This document shows positions 43,030-55,982 of a stretch of DNA of 64,000 nt, piece after piece. The notes under the pieces are model-generated. The model searched no databases and was not told the origin of the DNA. It saw nothing but the letters and a program-made list of their open reading frames with translations. Location of the stretch: the NCBI GenBank assembly GCA_030148085.1, contig JASBUF010000059.1, forward strand, positions 1 through 64,000, read 5' to 3'. Positions within the stretch are counted from its first letter, which is position 1. Each line of letters starts with the position of its first letter. The stretch is from Methylophaga sp. (GTDB lineage Bacteria > Pseudomonadota > Gammaproteobacteria > Nitrosococcales > Methylophagaceae). The position numbers were made by a program, and so were the translations under genes.

Positions 43030-43435
43030 GTTGAAACCTCATACTTTCCAAAACCAAGGGCGAATCTATACCAGAACGCCCCTACATGTGCAAAACTAAA
43101 ATTACATTCTAGCCCATTTTAAACAGTAAAAACGCCAAATGAAGCAATTAAATGCGGTTATTTACGATGTTGGAATTCAGTCTGCTGATTCGGCGGCAGC
43201 TGAGGATAGTTTCTCATCAATCGCGCATTCAAAATAGACAGTGATGACAGCAAGAGCGCCTAGTCGATAGCCTGTGTCAGCAATGAATCAATCCGGCTTT
43301 TGACAGTGCTGATAATTACGCTAAATTTATGGCAGATAAATGCGGCAGAATGGCATGCTGTTGAAGACTCACAGGGTGTGCTTTGCACTGTTACTGTTCT
43401 GTCTCGTACGTGGGTTCAGACTTTGAAGGAGATTC

Positions 43436-44614
43436 ATGAGTAAGCAGATTACTCGTCGTGCAAATGCGATTTCACCATTTCATGTTATGGATATTCTGGC
43501 GCAGGCCAAAGCGCTGCAGGCGCAGGGTCGAGATATTATTCATATGGAAGTGGGTGAACCGGACTTTGATACCGCTGCACCTATCATCGACGCTGGCATT
43601 CAGGCATTAAAACAAGCCAAAACACATTACACTCCGGCGCTGGGTCTGCCTGAACTGCGTCAGGCTATAGCGGACTGGTATCAGACTTATTACAAGGTCA
43701 ATGTCTCGGCTAAGCGAGTCGTTGTGACGCCGGGCGCTTCAGGTGCTCTATTACTGGTCATGGGGGCCTTGCTGGAAAAGGAGCAGAAAGTCATGCTCGC
43801 TGATCCCGGCTACCCTTGTAACCGCCACTTCGCTCGCTTTGTAGAAGGGCAGGTCAATGCCGTTCCTGTGGGTGCTGAACAGAACTATCAGTTAAGCCCA
43901 GATGATATAGCCAGCTATTGGGATGATGAAACCCGCATCGCTTTGCTGGCTTCACCATCGAACCCAACTGGCACTGTACTCAATGAAGCTGAGCTCAGGG
44001 CTTTGTCGACGGCAGTAAAACAACGTCAGGGTACCTTGGTTGTTGATGAAATCTATCACGGTCTGACCTACGACAATTTTCACGCTCCGACAGCACTGGC
44101 AGTGGATAACGAAGCCTTTGTTATAAATAGTTTTTCCAAGTTCTTTGGTATGACCGGCTGGCGACTTGGCTGGTTGATTGTGCCGGAAGCATACATTGAT
44201 GTGATGGATAAACTGGCACAGAACCTCTACCTGGCTGCACCGACAATGTCGCAATATGCCGCGCTTGCCGCATTTGAACCGCAGACCTTGGCGATTCTCG
44301 AACAACGCAGACAGATATTGGAACAGCGCCGTAATGCTTTATTACCTGCATTGCAGGACTTGGGCTTTCACATACCGGTCACGCCGCGAGGGGCATTTTA
44401 TCTTTATGCCGACTGCTCAGCGTTTCTGAGTGATGCACTGCCTGACAGTATGGCCTTGTCCCGTTATCTGTTGAATGAAGCCGGTGTGGCGATTACGCCA
44501 GGGCTCGATTTCGGTGAGTTTGAAGCGAAAAAACACTGTCGTTTCGCCTACACGACCGATGAAGAACGGTTATTAGAAGCCGTTAATAGAATTTCTAAGG
44601 CATTGAAGATATAA
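43436..44614 (+). CDS. PLP-dependent aminotransferase class I/II
   Basis: IHMEVGEPDFDTAAPI, LLASPSNPTGTVLNEAEL, INSFSKFFGMTGWRLGWLI. Confidence 0.94.
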   Translation: MSKQITRRANAISPFHVMDILAQAKALQAQGRDIIHMEVGEPDFDTAAPIIDAGIQALKQAKTHYTPALGLPELRQAIADWYQTYYKVNVSAKRVVVTPGASGALLLVMGALLEKEQKVMLADPGYPCNRHFARFVEGQVNAVPVGAEQNYQLSPDDIASYWDDETRIALLASPSNPTGTVLNEAELRALSTAVKQRQGTLVVDEIYHGLTYDNFHAPTALAVDNEAFVINSFSKFFGMTGWRLGWLIVPEAYIDVMDKLAQNLYLAAPTMSQYAALAAFEPQTLAILEQRRQILEQRRNALLPALQDLGFHIPVTPRGAFYLYADCSAFLSDALPDSMALSRYLLNEAGVAITPGLDFGEFEAKKHCRFAYTTDEERLLEAVNRISKALKI

Positions 44615-44657
44615 ATCTAGCGCGTAGAAAAATTGAATAACTAGTCACGGGATAAGA

Positions 44658-44921
44658 ATGAACACCAAACAGAAACTATCACTGATCTTCGTCATTGTCG
44701 GTGCTGCTGCATATGCTTATGGTTGGTTAAATACTCCGCCAACTTTGTCATTTTTCGAACTATTGAACATGGAAGAAGCACTTCAGCAGGCATATTACGA
44801 CAAGGTTAATGTAGCGACCTTGCTGAAATTTTGTGGACTTTTCTTGGTCGGGCTTGGCTTGGTGTCATTTATCGTCATTCGCTCCATAAAAATTCATAAG
44901 AGCATTAAATTCAGACTGTGA
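44658..44921 (+). CDS. Small hypothetical membrane protein
   Basis: 87-aa intact ORF with two hydrophobic segments. Confidence 0.55.
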   Translation: MNTKQKLSLIFVIVGAAAYAYGWLNTPPTLSFFELLNMEEALQQAYYDKVNVATLLKFCGLFLVGLGLVSFIVIRSIKIHKSIKFRL

Positions 44922-45014
44922 GTTTGATGGATGTGTTCAGACAATTGGTAAAGGTTGCTGTGATGACTCAAGCATCATTATTGCGAATCGTATGCTTAAA
45001 CAGGGCGAGTTAGC

Positions 45015-45812
45015 ATGGCACTGTTACCCAAAGCACTCTTTATATCTCACGGCGGTGGGCCATTGCCGTTGCTGGGTGACCCTGGGCATACACAGATGCT
45101 GACTTGTCTGCAGCAGATTGCAGCAGCGATTCCAAAGCCAAAAGCCGTAGTCATCATCAGCGCGCATTGGGAATCTGAATTGCCTACCATTACGGCCTCA
45201 GCTAACCCCGGCCTTATTTACGACTATTACGGTTTTCCGCCTGAGTCTTACGACATTCAGTACCCCTGTTCAGGTGACCCCTTGCTTGCCCAAAAGCTTG
45301 CTGAGCTGCTCGACGCGGCGGGTATTGAAGCGAGGCTGGATTACGATAGGGGGCTGGATCATGGTGTATTTGTGCCGATGAAAATAATGTACCCGGACGC
45401 AGATATTCCCTGCGTACAGCTGTCGCTGATGTCGACCTTGGATGAACGTCAGCATATTGCGATAGGCGAGGCACTGATGGGTTTAGAGCAAGAGCAGGTG
45501 TTGATCATCGGTTCTGGCTTTTCTTTCCATAACCTCAGGGCATTCTTTAGTGCTGACACTGATCAAGCGCGACAAAATAATCACGACTTTGAAGACTGGC
45601 TCGTTGATATCTGCACAAATAAGTCACTTTCTGAAGCTGCCCGTCGGGAGCAACTCGCAAATTGGAATCAAGCACTGGGTGCCCGTTTTTGTCATCCACG
45701 CCATGAGCACCTGTTACCACTACACGTTTGCTACGGGGCTGCACAGTCGGTAGCTAAACAGGCTTTTGTTGTCGAGATTCTGAACAAAACCTCGAGTATG
45801 TATCTCTGGTAA
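45015..45812 (+). CDS. DODA-type extradiol dioxygenase family protein (LigB-like)
   Basis: ALFISHGGGPLPLLGD, VVIISAHWESELPT, GLDHGVFVPMKIMYPDADIPCVQLSL. Confidence 0.92.
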   Translation: MALLPKALFISHGGGPLPLLGDPGHTQMLTCLQQIAAAIPKPKAVVIISAHWESELPTITASANPGLIYDYYGFPPESYDIQYPCSGDPLLAQKLAELLDAAGIEARLDYDRGLDHGVFVPMKIMYPDADIPCVQLSLMSTLDERQHIAIGEALMGLEQEQVLIIGSGFSFHNLRAFFSADTDQARQNNHDFEDWLVDICTNKSLSEAARREQLANWNQALGARFCHPRHEHLLPLHVCYGAAQSVAKQAFVVEILNKTSSMYLW

Positions 45813-46032
45813 GTCGAAATTTATCGTCTTGTCTACGGATATTCCTGAACGTTGATGGTTTACTGAACCATTTAAAACCACTCCTGTCACAAGCTTTTGA
45901 TAAAGCTTGTCAGGCTATGTTAGCTTTATCGGCTGTGTTGAATACCACTGCCAGAGGTGAGGGGCCTGTCGTCAGACGCAGCTTTCAACCTAGAGAAATA
46001 AACATTAATAACAACGAGAGGACAGGTGCTTT

Positions 46033-46584
46033 ATGGTGTCTGAAGGATTGAATAATAACAGCCCGTCATGGGCCAGCATTCTGGGTGTGGTCGCGATCAT
46101 GCTTGGGGTGTTTCTGACTGCTGTTCATAGCAATGAAGCGATGAAACAGATGGTCATCGTTGAACATATGCCAGTCAGTGGCATTATGCCTGAGGCTGAT
46201 TGTCCAGAGGATGAACTGGAAGAAGAAGGGATCAGCGTGGCTGAGTGTGAATACCTGATTGACCATGTCAAAGGTATCGCCATGTCTGCCCCTGATTGGT
46301 TCCCAAGTGCACAGGCGACATTGTCATTAGTCGGCGCTGCACTGGCCTTTGTCTCCATCATTATTGGTGGGGCACTGGTGAACTATACGCCGTGGGCTTC
46401 AAAAGCGGCAGTGGCCGTGTTTACGGGCCTGGCAGCGATTGATTTATTGCAGTTTGCGGCGGTCGTTAACACCGGGCCGACGTTACGTGAAGTTTATCTG
46501 GGCGGTATTCTGCTGTGGTTTGTCCTGCACCTGATGTTACTGGTCGGTGCGGTTGCGGGCAGACACACTGAAGCCAGCGCCTGA
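46033..46584 (+). CDS. Hypothetical multi-pass membrane protein
   Basis: 183-aa intact ORF, about four hydrophobic segments, GGTGC spacing upstream and adjacency to the cytochrome b gene. Confidence 0.65.
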   Translation: MVSEGLNNNSPSWASILGVVAIMLGVFLTAVHSNEAMKQMVIVEHMPVSGIMPEADCPEDELEEEGISVAECEYLIDHVKGIAMSAPDWFPSAQATLSLVGAALAFVSIIIGGALVNYTPWASKAAVAVFTGLAAIDLLQFAAVVNTGPTLREVYLGGILLWFVLHLMLLVGAVAGRHTEASA

Positions 46585-46626
46585 AGACTTTTTTCATTGT
46601 GACGAATACTAAAAACGGAAGCTGTT

Positions 46627-47169
46627 ATGCAAAGACAAGGTTTTAATAGAACAGCCGTCATCCTGCACTGGTTATTGGCGGTATCAATCTTCTTCTTATT
46701 TATTTCAAGTTGGTGGATGATGGGCTTGCCATTACCTTCACCGGAACTGCAATTTCGCGCGTTCCCATTCCAGTTGCATAAAAACATCGGCATCACACTG
46801 GTGATTATTATCTTTATGCTGTTGTACGTGCGCCTCAGGCATCGCCCGGCACCGGTTGATTCCACTCTGATGACACCGTCAATGAATGCATTGTCCATTC
46901 TGGTTCATGTGTTGATTTATGGACTGGTACTCGCAGTGTGTGTGACCGGTTACATGTCATCTGCACATACCCGTTGGGATACGGTTTGGTGGTGGAGTAT
47001 CGAGTTCCCACGCATTGCGGCACCCGATGAGGAAATGAACGAATTTTGGGGTGAGCTGCATACTTATGTAGCCTGGGCGCTTCTCGGTATTGTTGCCGTG
47101 CATGTCAGCGGTGCGATTTATCATGCATTCCGCAATGACGGCATAGTTCGTCGTATGATGCGTTGGTAA
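46627..47169 (+). CDS. Cytochrome b561/b6-like protein
   Basis: FNRTAVILHWLLAVSIFFLFISSWWMMGLPL ... LHTYVAWALLGIVAVHVSGAIYHAFRNDGIVRRMM. Confidence 0.9.
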   Translation: MQRQGFNRTAVILHWLLAVSIFFLFISSWWMMGLPLPSPELQFRAFPFQLHKNIGITLVIIIFMLLYVRLRHRPAPVDSTLMTPSMNALSILVHVLIYGLVLAVCVTGYMSSAHTRWDTVWWWSIEFPRIAAPDEEMNEFWGELHTYVAWALLGIVAVHVSGAIYHAFRNDGIVRRMMRW

Positions 47170-47194
47170 AGCTAAGCAATATCTGCTGGTAAAG

Positions 47195-47221
47195 AAATGG
47201 GCCCATCGAGGCCCATTTCTT
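47195..47221. terminator. Terminator-like hairpin
   Basis: AAATGGGCC-catcgag-GCCCATTT stem after the cytochrome b gene. Confidence 0.6.
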
Positions 47222-47291
47222 TATGTGTGGCTTGTTGTCTTTATGGCTGTGAAGGCATACTGCCAGCCTGAATTTAATCCAAGGAGTGCTT

Positions 47292-47441
47292 ATGACTATT
47301 TCATTGACCCCGTTGTTATCACTGATTGCCGGTATTCTGGTGTTGTTGGTACCGCGACTGCTGAATTATATCGTTGCGTTGTATTTGATTCTTATTGGCG
47401 TGGTTGGTTTGTTTGGCGCAAACATCAATATCACACCTTAA
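47292..47441 (+). CDS. DUF3096-like small membrane protein (49 aa)
   Basis: Manual translation MTISLTPLLSLIAGILVLLVPRLLNYIVALYLILIGVVGLFGANINITP*; AAGGAG 6 nt upstream. Confidence 0.8.
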   Translation: MTISLTPLLSLIAGILVLLVPRLLNYIVALYLILIGVVGLFGANINITP

Positions 47442-47558
47442 GTACACAACATCGGCTTGGTGACTCCTTGCGAGTCACCAGAGTCGTTCAGCTTCGCTTA
47501 TCCCTTTCACGATGAATTGAGCGATATAATGTAGGCTGATGAATTTTTTCAGACCGTT

Positions 47559-47753
47559 ATGAGTAATCAAGAAGACCTCGACGAAGTGATTTGTGACTGC
47601 AGTGGCACCACTCGCGGCAAAATCCTCAGCCTTATCGAACAAGGCATCGTCGATACTGATACAATCTCACGCAAAACCGGCGCTATTTCTGGCTGCGGCT
47701 CCTGCGATTGGGATATCGAACAGATTCTGGATGAGGCTATCGCCAAGCTTTAG
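47559..47753 (+). CDS. BFD-like (2Fe-2S)-binding domain protein
   Basis: VICDCSGTTRGKI ... SGCGSCDWDI Cys pattern. Confidence 0.8.
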   Translation: MSNQEDLDEVICDCSGTTRGKILSLIEQGIVDTDTISRKTGAISGCGSCDWDIEQILDEAIAKL

Positions 47754-47759
47754 TTTGGC

Positions 47760-48494
47760 TCAAGCTTGTTTCAAGTTTTCCAGATAGAGCACGGTTGCGC
47801 CTGCAACTGCCGCAGGTATCACCAGAAAGTTCAAAATGGGAATCATCGTTGCCAGCATGGTGGCGCCTCCGAACCCTAGTGCCAGTCCACGATGCTGCCG
47901 TAACGTATCTCGCTGTTGTCTAAAGTCGAGCTGATGATTACCCATCGGGTAGTCGTGGTAGTCGAGTGCCAATGTCCAACTGGTAAATAACAGCCACAAG
48001 GCAGGGGCGAGCAAGTTTAAGCCCGGTATCCATGATAATAGTAGCAGTGGAATTGCCCAGCGCAACAGATAGCCAAGCTTACGCAGCTCATTCACAATCA
48101 TTCGGGGACTATCTTTAACCAGCTGTGACCAGGGCATTTCAGCCGGGGGCGAGCCTGATAGTTTATTTTCAACCATCTCAGCAAGAATGCCATTAAACGG
48201 GGCGGCCAGGATATTCGCGACAACAGAGAACGTGAAAAACACGATGATCGCCAAAAGCAGAAAGAATAAAGGCCAGACAAGCCACATCAGAATACTTTCC
48301 AGCCACACCGGTAACCAATTGGGCATCAGCGCATCAAGCCAGGCACCAAAATTTGTCACACCGAACCAGATGGCCACACTAAATAACAGCGTGTTGATGA
48401 ACATCGGTAAATAAGCAAAGCGACGCACACCGCGCTGATGAATCAGGCTGAAGCCCTGAATTAGATAACGCGCCCCTTTGATCATGTTTTGCAT
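47760..48494 (-). CDS. cysZ: CysZ/EI24-like membrane protein
   Basis: GARYLIQGFSLIHQRGVRRFAYLPMFINTLLFS ... LALDYHDYPMGNHQLDFRQQRDTLRQHRGLALGFGG. Confidence 0.92.
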   Translation of the reverse strand: MQNMIKGARYLIQGFSLIHQRGVRRFAYLPMFINTLLFSVAIWFGVTNFGAWLDALMPNWLPVWLESILMWLVWPLFFLLLAIIVFFTFSVVANILAAPFNGILAEMVENKLSGSPPAEMPWSQLVKDSPRMIVNELRKLGYLLRWAIPLLLLSWIPGLNLLAPALWLLFTSWTLALDYHDYPMGNHQLDFRQQRDTLRQHRGLALGFGGATMLATMIPILNFLVIPAAVAGATVLYLENLKQA

Positions 48495-48732
48495 GTTTGC
48501 CTCAGTGTTGTTGTGTTATCTCAGCCATAAAAGTTAGCTGATGGCGTCGATGGCTATGATCACTGATAGGTCTGGCTTCGTCAAAGTGGCCTGGTTAAAG
48601 AGATAAACAATCACGATGCGTGATCGGGTGTGGGGAAAAGTGTGTGCAAAGAGACAAGGAGCGGGGATAAGGTGGTACTGAAAGTCTCACTGCCCAGCAC
48701 CCGAGAGTGCCGGGATCAGTGATTGTTTATTG

Positions 48733-49128
48733 TTAAGGTAGGTGTACTGGTGTTGGCGGTACCCAGCCTTCTTTACGATGTTCGGCAACGACTGTGGTAT
48801 AAACACCGCCGCGAACATTAAAAATACCGGTTACGCGCATAAAGCGTGGGTCGCAGGCCGCGACGAGATCGTTCAGAATGGTGTTGGTGACTTTTTCATG
48901 GAAAGCACCTTCATCACGATAAGACCAGATATACAGTTTGAAGGACTTCAGTTCGACGCATTTCTGATCGGGTACATATTCCAGCTTAATCGTGGCAAAA
49001 TCAGGCTGGCCTGTTTTTGGGCACAGGCAAGTGAATTCAGGAGTCTCAATCTGAATGGTATAATCACGCTCTGGCGTGGCATTATCAAAGGTTTCCAACT
49101 GTTTGCTTGGTTGAGTGGACATGGACAA
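48733..49128 (-). CDS. queF: NADPH-dependent 7-cyano-7-deazaguanine reductase QueF (short form)
   Basis: [47 protein letters not shown]. Confidence 0.96.
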   Translation of the reverse strand: MSMSTQPSKQLETFDNATPERDYTIQIETPEFTCLCPKTGQPDFATIKLEYVPDQKCVELKSFKLYIWSYRDEGAFHEKVTNTILNDLVAACDPRFMRVTGIFNVRGGVYTTVVAEHRKEGWVPPTPVHLP

Positions 49129-49180
49129 TCTCAGTTTGACGTAAAACCGCTATTATCTCTTAACTAGAAGATTAAATTAA

Positions 49181-51962
<2,782 letters not shown>

Positions 51963-51965
51963 GCT

Positions 51966-53012
51966 ATGACAGCTGTTGCTGACGCAATCAAAAAAGTTGC
52001 CACCGGCCCGCACCTCAGTAAAGATCTGAGCGAAGACGAAGCCTATGCGGCGACGATGGAAATTTTATCCGGCGAAGCCGATCCGGTCAGAGCCGCGATT
52101 TTCTTTATTGCAATGCGCATGAAGCGCGAAACCAATGAAGAAAACCTGGGCATTCTTAAAGCCTTGCAGGCTGTTACCGAACAACAAGCCGTGCCTGTCG
52201 ATGAACTGTTGATATTTGCTGATCCATACAATGGCTTTAACCGCCATTGTCCGGTCGCCGTATTTTTACCTGCGGTGCTCGCGGCGTCTGGTCTGCCAGC
52301 GTTATCTCAGGGCGTGTTTGAAATGGGACCGAAATTCGGTGTGACCCATGCACAGGTGCTGAAACTGGCTGGTTATAACAATGAGCTCTCCGTCACTCAG
52401 GCTGCCACCGCGGTATCCAACCCCAACATTGGCTGGGCTTACCTCGATCAGTCGCAGGCCAGCCCGCAGGTCTATGCGCTGGAGACATTACGCACTCAAA
52501 TGATCAAGCGTCCCAGTGTGGCGACGCTGGAGAAGATGCTGATGCCGCTGAAGGCAAGGTCGAAAACGCATCTTGCTATCGGCTTTGTACATAAAGAATA
52601 CCCGGCGATACTAGGCTGGCTGGCGCATGCTTTTGGTTACGACTCGGCATTTATTGCTAGGGGGCTGGAAGGTGGCATTGTGCCGACTTTACGTGAAGCA
52701 TCGAATAATCATCAGATGCTTAATGGCGAACTGCATGCCTGCAATCTGGAGCCGGCAGAGTTTGGCATAGAGCAGGATACCCGCGGCGTCAAAGTTGACG
52801 ATGAAGTGACTGCTGAACAGACATTAGATGAAGGCTTACAGGCGCTGGCTGGCAAAACAGGCCCTGCCTACGACAGTCTGGTCTATGGCGCGGCTATCGC
52901 CTTATGGCATTGTGGCCAGTTTTCATCACAGAGACAGGCCGCCGATCATGTTCGCGCTGTCATTAATCAGGGCAAAGCCAAAGCACTGTTCGAAGCTGGA
53001 ATTCAGGCATGA
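51966..53012 (+). CDS. TrpD2/YbiB-like glycosyl(phosphoribosyl)transferase family protein
   Basis: LSEDEAYAATMEILSGEADPVRAAIFFIAMRMKRETNEENLGILKAL. Confidence 0.85.
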   Translation: MTAVADAIKKVATGPHLSKDLSEDEAYAATMEILSGEADPVRAAIFFIAMRMKRETNEENLGILKALQAVTEQQAVPVDELLIFADPYNGFNRHCPVAVFLPAVLAASGLPALSQGVFEMGPKFGVTHAQVLKLAGYNNELSVTQAATAVSNPNIGWAYLDQSQASPQVYALETLRTQMIKRPSVATLEKMLMPLKARSKTHLAIGFVHKEYPAILGWLAHAFGYDSAFIARGLEGGIVPTLREASNNHQMLNGELHACNLEPAEFGIEQDTRGVKVDDEVTAEQTLDEGLQALAGKTGPAYDSLVYGAAIALWHCGQFSSQRQAADHVRAVINQGKAKALFEAGIQA

Positions 53013-53425
53013 TTTATCAACAGACTTTGACTTATAACAATGCAGGTCGTGGTACCAGCAATATCACTCAGGATGTACAGCAACTGGTTGCACAGTCAGG
53101 CATTAACATTGGTACTTGCCATGTGTTTGTACAGCACACCAGTGCTTCATTAATGCTGTGTGAAAATGCTGACCCGGATGTCAGGCGCGATCTGGAAACC
53201 TTTATGCAGCATATTGTGCCGGACGGTGATCCGATGTTCCGTCATCAGGATGAAGGACCGGACGATATGAGTGCACATGTGCGTACCGTGCTGACTAATC
53301 CTGATCTCACCGTGCCTGTTAGCGGCGGTCAGTGTGATTTAGGTATCTGGCAGGGTATATATCTTTGGGAACACCGCACGCATCCTCAGCGTCGCCGTGT
53401 GATTGTAACGGTACAGGGCGAATAA
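53009..53425 (+). CDS. YjbQ family protein
   Basis: CHVFVQHTSASLMLCENADPDVRRDLE ... GQCDLGIWQGIYLWEHRTHPQRRRVIVTVQGE. Confidence 0.93.
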   Translation: MIYQQTLTYNNAGRGTSNITQDVQQLVAQSGINIGTCHVFVQHTSASLMLCENADPDVRRDLETFMQHIVPDGDPMFRHQDEGPDDMSAHVRTVLTNPDLTVPVSGGQCDLGIWQGIYLWEHRTHPQRRRVIVTVQGE

Positions 53426-53426
53426 G

Positions 53427-53960
53427 ATGAGTGAATTTGATTACGAACACCAGGACGACGAAAACTGGCCGGAAGACTGGGAAAATGAAAAGAGTAAAAG
53501 CCAGGTCAAACGCGAACTTCTGGCTTTAAGAGATTTAGGCAAACAACTGATTTCATTACCTAAACGCGATCTGGATAAATTGGATTTACCTGAAGATATT
53601 TATGATGCGGTATTGAAGGCGCAGTCGATGTCAAAAGGGGCATTGAAACGTCAGACCGGTTTTATTGGCGGTCTGATGGCTGAATATGACCATGAAGAGA
53701 TTGCCCGCAAACTGGCATTGCTCAAACAACCCCATCAAGGGCAGGTTAAACAGTTTCATCAACTGGAAGAATGGCGTGACCGACTGTTGGAAGACGATGA
53801 CAGTATCTATGGTGAGCTGATTAATGAATTTGATGAGTTTGATGTTCAGCATACGCGTCAATTGGTCAGAAACGCCCAGCGCGAAGCGAAGCAGAATAAA
53901 CCACCGAAGTCGGCGCGATTAGTGTTTCAGTATTTGCAGCAGTTACAGCAAAATCAGTGA
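53427..53960 (+). CDS. Ribosome-associated protein YjgA/DarP (DUF615)
   Basis: KSKSQVKRELLALRDLGKQLISLPKRDLDKLDLPEDIYDAV. Confidence 0.92.
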   Translation: MSEFDYEHQDDENWPEDWENEKSKSQVKRELLALRDLGKQLISLPKRDLDKLDLPEDIYDAVLKAQSMSKGALKRQTGFIGGLMAEYDHEEIARKLALLKQPHQGQVKQFHQLEEWRDRLLEDDDSIYGELINEFDEFDVQHTRQLVRNAQREAKQNKPPKSARLVFQYLQQLQQNQ

Positions 53961-55306
53961 CGCGGTAGTTCAATCACAAAGCTGGCACCACCCAAGTGGC
54001 CACGCTCCAGATTGATATTGCCTTCATAGGCCATGATGATATCGCTGACAATCGCCAGCCCCAAGCCTTGACCTTCGGCTTGGGTATCGATGCGATGCCC
54101 GCGTTTAATCACAAAGCCTTCGGCGCGGGCAGGGATGCCACTGCCATCATCTTCAACACGAATGCGTACCGTGTCATGGCTGGTTGTGACTATGACGTGT
54201 ACTTGATGCTTGCCGTACTTATAGGCATTTTCCAGCAGATTGCCGAGTAACTCGTACATATCACCTTCATCAGCGTGGATATAGGCATCACGTTCGATTT
54301 CACACTGGCAATGTATGGCCTTGCTCTGATAGACCTTATTGAGACTGCCCACAATCTTGTGGATGATTTCCCCGAGTGACACAGGGGCGAGCAAACTGCT
54401 TTTGCCCTCTGTAGACGCACGTTGTAACTGGTAATCGACCAAGGTGCTGATGCGATCCAGTTGTTCATAGCCCGTATCACGTAATTGCTGAAGCCCCGAG
54501 CTGTTTTCCAGTTCACCACGAAAGACCGACAGCGGTGTTTTCAGACTGTGAGCCAAATCGGCCAGTGAGTTTTTATAGCGCAGTCGGCGTGACTCTTCAT
54601 GATCCAGCAGGGCATTGATTCGATAAGTGAGCTGCTTGAGTTCTCGCGGATACTCCTCATTCAAGCGGCGATGTTCGCCGGTCTCAATGGCATGCAGGTC
54701 AATCGCAACATCATGTAAGGGACGTAAACTCCAGCGCAGGATAATCCACTGCGCGATCAACAGCATGATGCCGGTGCCGCCCAGCCAGTACCAGAGACTG
54801 CGCTGAAAGCCAGCAGTCTGTTCTCGCAGACTTTGCATATCCTCAGCAACATTGATGGTGTAATGAATTTCCTCACCATCCTCTGTTTCCCAGACAATAC
54901 CAAATGCGAGGTTGAGCAAAGTCAGCCCTGTTTCCATTTCAACCACATGATATTCCTCATGCGAAGGCGCAGGGCTAAAAGGGAGTGCAAGAAAATGACC
55001 GATGGCGGAGGGCGATTGCCAGACGATTTTACCGCTACTCGTGATCTGAGCGTAAAGACCTGAATTGGGAATAGAAAATTTGGGTTCAGCGAGATCACTC
55101 GAAACGACGAGTTCACCCTGCACGTTCAGATCAGCCGCGGTAAGCAGGGTATAAATATAGTTTTTTAAGCGTTTCTGCTGCTCGGACTCGGCGCTGGCTT
55201 CATAAGCATTGTTCAGACTGACCGCAGATAACCCCAAAAACGCCGTCAGAACGAGGCTGACTGCAATTAGCAGTCGGTTGGAAAGGGAGAGTTTAATGAC
55301 TTTCAC
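53954..55306 (-). CDS. Two-component sensor histidine kinase (PhoQ-like)
   Basis: H-box LADLAHSLKTPLSVFRGEL, N-box LGNLLENAYKYGK, G-box VEDDGSGIPARAEGFVIKRGHRIDTQAEGQGLGLAIV. Confidence 0.95.
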   Translation of the reverse strand: MKVIKLSLSNRLLIAVSLVLTAFLGLSAVSLNNAYEASAESEQQKRLKNYIYTLLTAADLNVQGELVVSSDLAEPKFSIPNSGLYAQITSSGKIVWQSPSAIGHFLALPFSPAPSHEEYHVVEMETGLTLLNLAFGIVWETEDGEEIHYTINVAEDMQSLREQTAGFQRSLWYWLGGTGIMLLIAQWIILRWSLRPLHDVAIDLHAIETGEHRRLNEEYPRELKQLTYRINALLDHEESRRLRYKNSLADLAHSLKTPLSVFRGELENSSGLQQLRDTGYEQLDRISTLVDYQLQRASTEGKSSLLAPVSLGEIIHKIVGSLNKVYQSKAIHCQCEIERDAYIHADEGDMYELLGNLLENAYKYGKHQVHVIVTTSHDTVRIRVEDDGSGIPARAEGFVIKRGHRIDTQAEGQGLGLAIVSDIIMAYEGNINLERGHLGGASFVIELPRH

Positions 55307-55976
55307 GGGGCAGGTTCAAACGATAACCACGACCACGCAGGGTCTCGATGGGGTTTAACTCTTTATCCGGGTCGAGCTTGCTACGCAGGCGTTTAACAAA
55401 TACTTCGATGACGTTACTGTCGCGATCTTGATCCTGCTCATAAATATGGTCAGTCAGCTCGGTTTTAGAAATTACCTCGCCGGCATGTAACAGCAGGTAA
55501 TGCAATAAACGGTATTCATAGGCGGTCAGGTCGATAGCCAAGCCATTTTTGGTGACTTGCTGAGTGCTTGGATTCAGACTGATCGGGCCACAGCATAAGG
55601 TTGGATTCGCCCAGCCGGAAGCCCGCCGTGCCAATGCATTCAGTCGTGCCAGCAATTCTTCAAAATGGAAAGGTTTGACCAGATAATCATCGGCACCGGA
55701 TTCCAGCCCTTCGACTTTGTCCTGCCAGCGGCCGCGAGCGGTTAGGATCAAAACTGGATAGTCAAAACCCTGCTCTCGTAGTTGTTGAATCACCTCAATG
55801 CCGGAGAGTTTTGGCAGTCCTAGGTCAATGATGGCTACATCGTAGGGGTATTCCGTCGCCATGTAGAGGCCTTCTTCACCATCAGCGACGGCATCAACGG
55901 TCAGGTTGTTGTCTTTAAGCTGGCGCGTGATCTGCTCGCGCAGGTGAACTTCGTCTTCAATCAGTAAAACGCGCAT
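55293..55976 (-). CDS. OmpR-family response regulator (PhoP-like)
   Basis: MRVLLIEDEVHLREQI ... VAIIDLGLPKLSGIEVI ... YEYRLLHYLLLHAGEVISKTELTDHIYEQD...NVIEVFVKRLRSKL. Confidence 0.95.
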   Translation of the reverse strand: MRVLLIEDEVHLREQITRQLKDNNLTVDAVADGEEGLYMATEYPYDVAIIDLGLPKLSGIEVIQQLREQGFDYPVLILTARGRWQDKVEGLESGADDYLVKPFHFEELLARLNALARRASGWANPTLCCGPISLNPSTQQVTKNGLAIDLTAYEYRLLHYLLLHAGEVISKTELTDHIYEQDQDRDSNVIEVFVKRLRSKLDPDKELNPIETLRGRGYRLNLPRESH

Positions 55977-55982
55977 GGTTCC

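Noticed and set aside
43040-43435. Gap between dksA and the aminotransferase gene as a hidden gene
   Set aside because: No convincing ORF with a ribosome-binding site; compatible with two divergent promoters.
47458-47480. TGGTGACTC-cttgc-GAGTCACCA hairpin as a terminator
   Set aside because: No T-run follows on either strand; position alone does not support termination.
47225-47515. 96-aa ORF in front of the BFD-like gene
   Set aside because: Overlapped by the DUF3096-like 49-aa frame, which has a better Shine-Dalgarno and a recognisable hydrophobic sequence.
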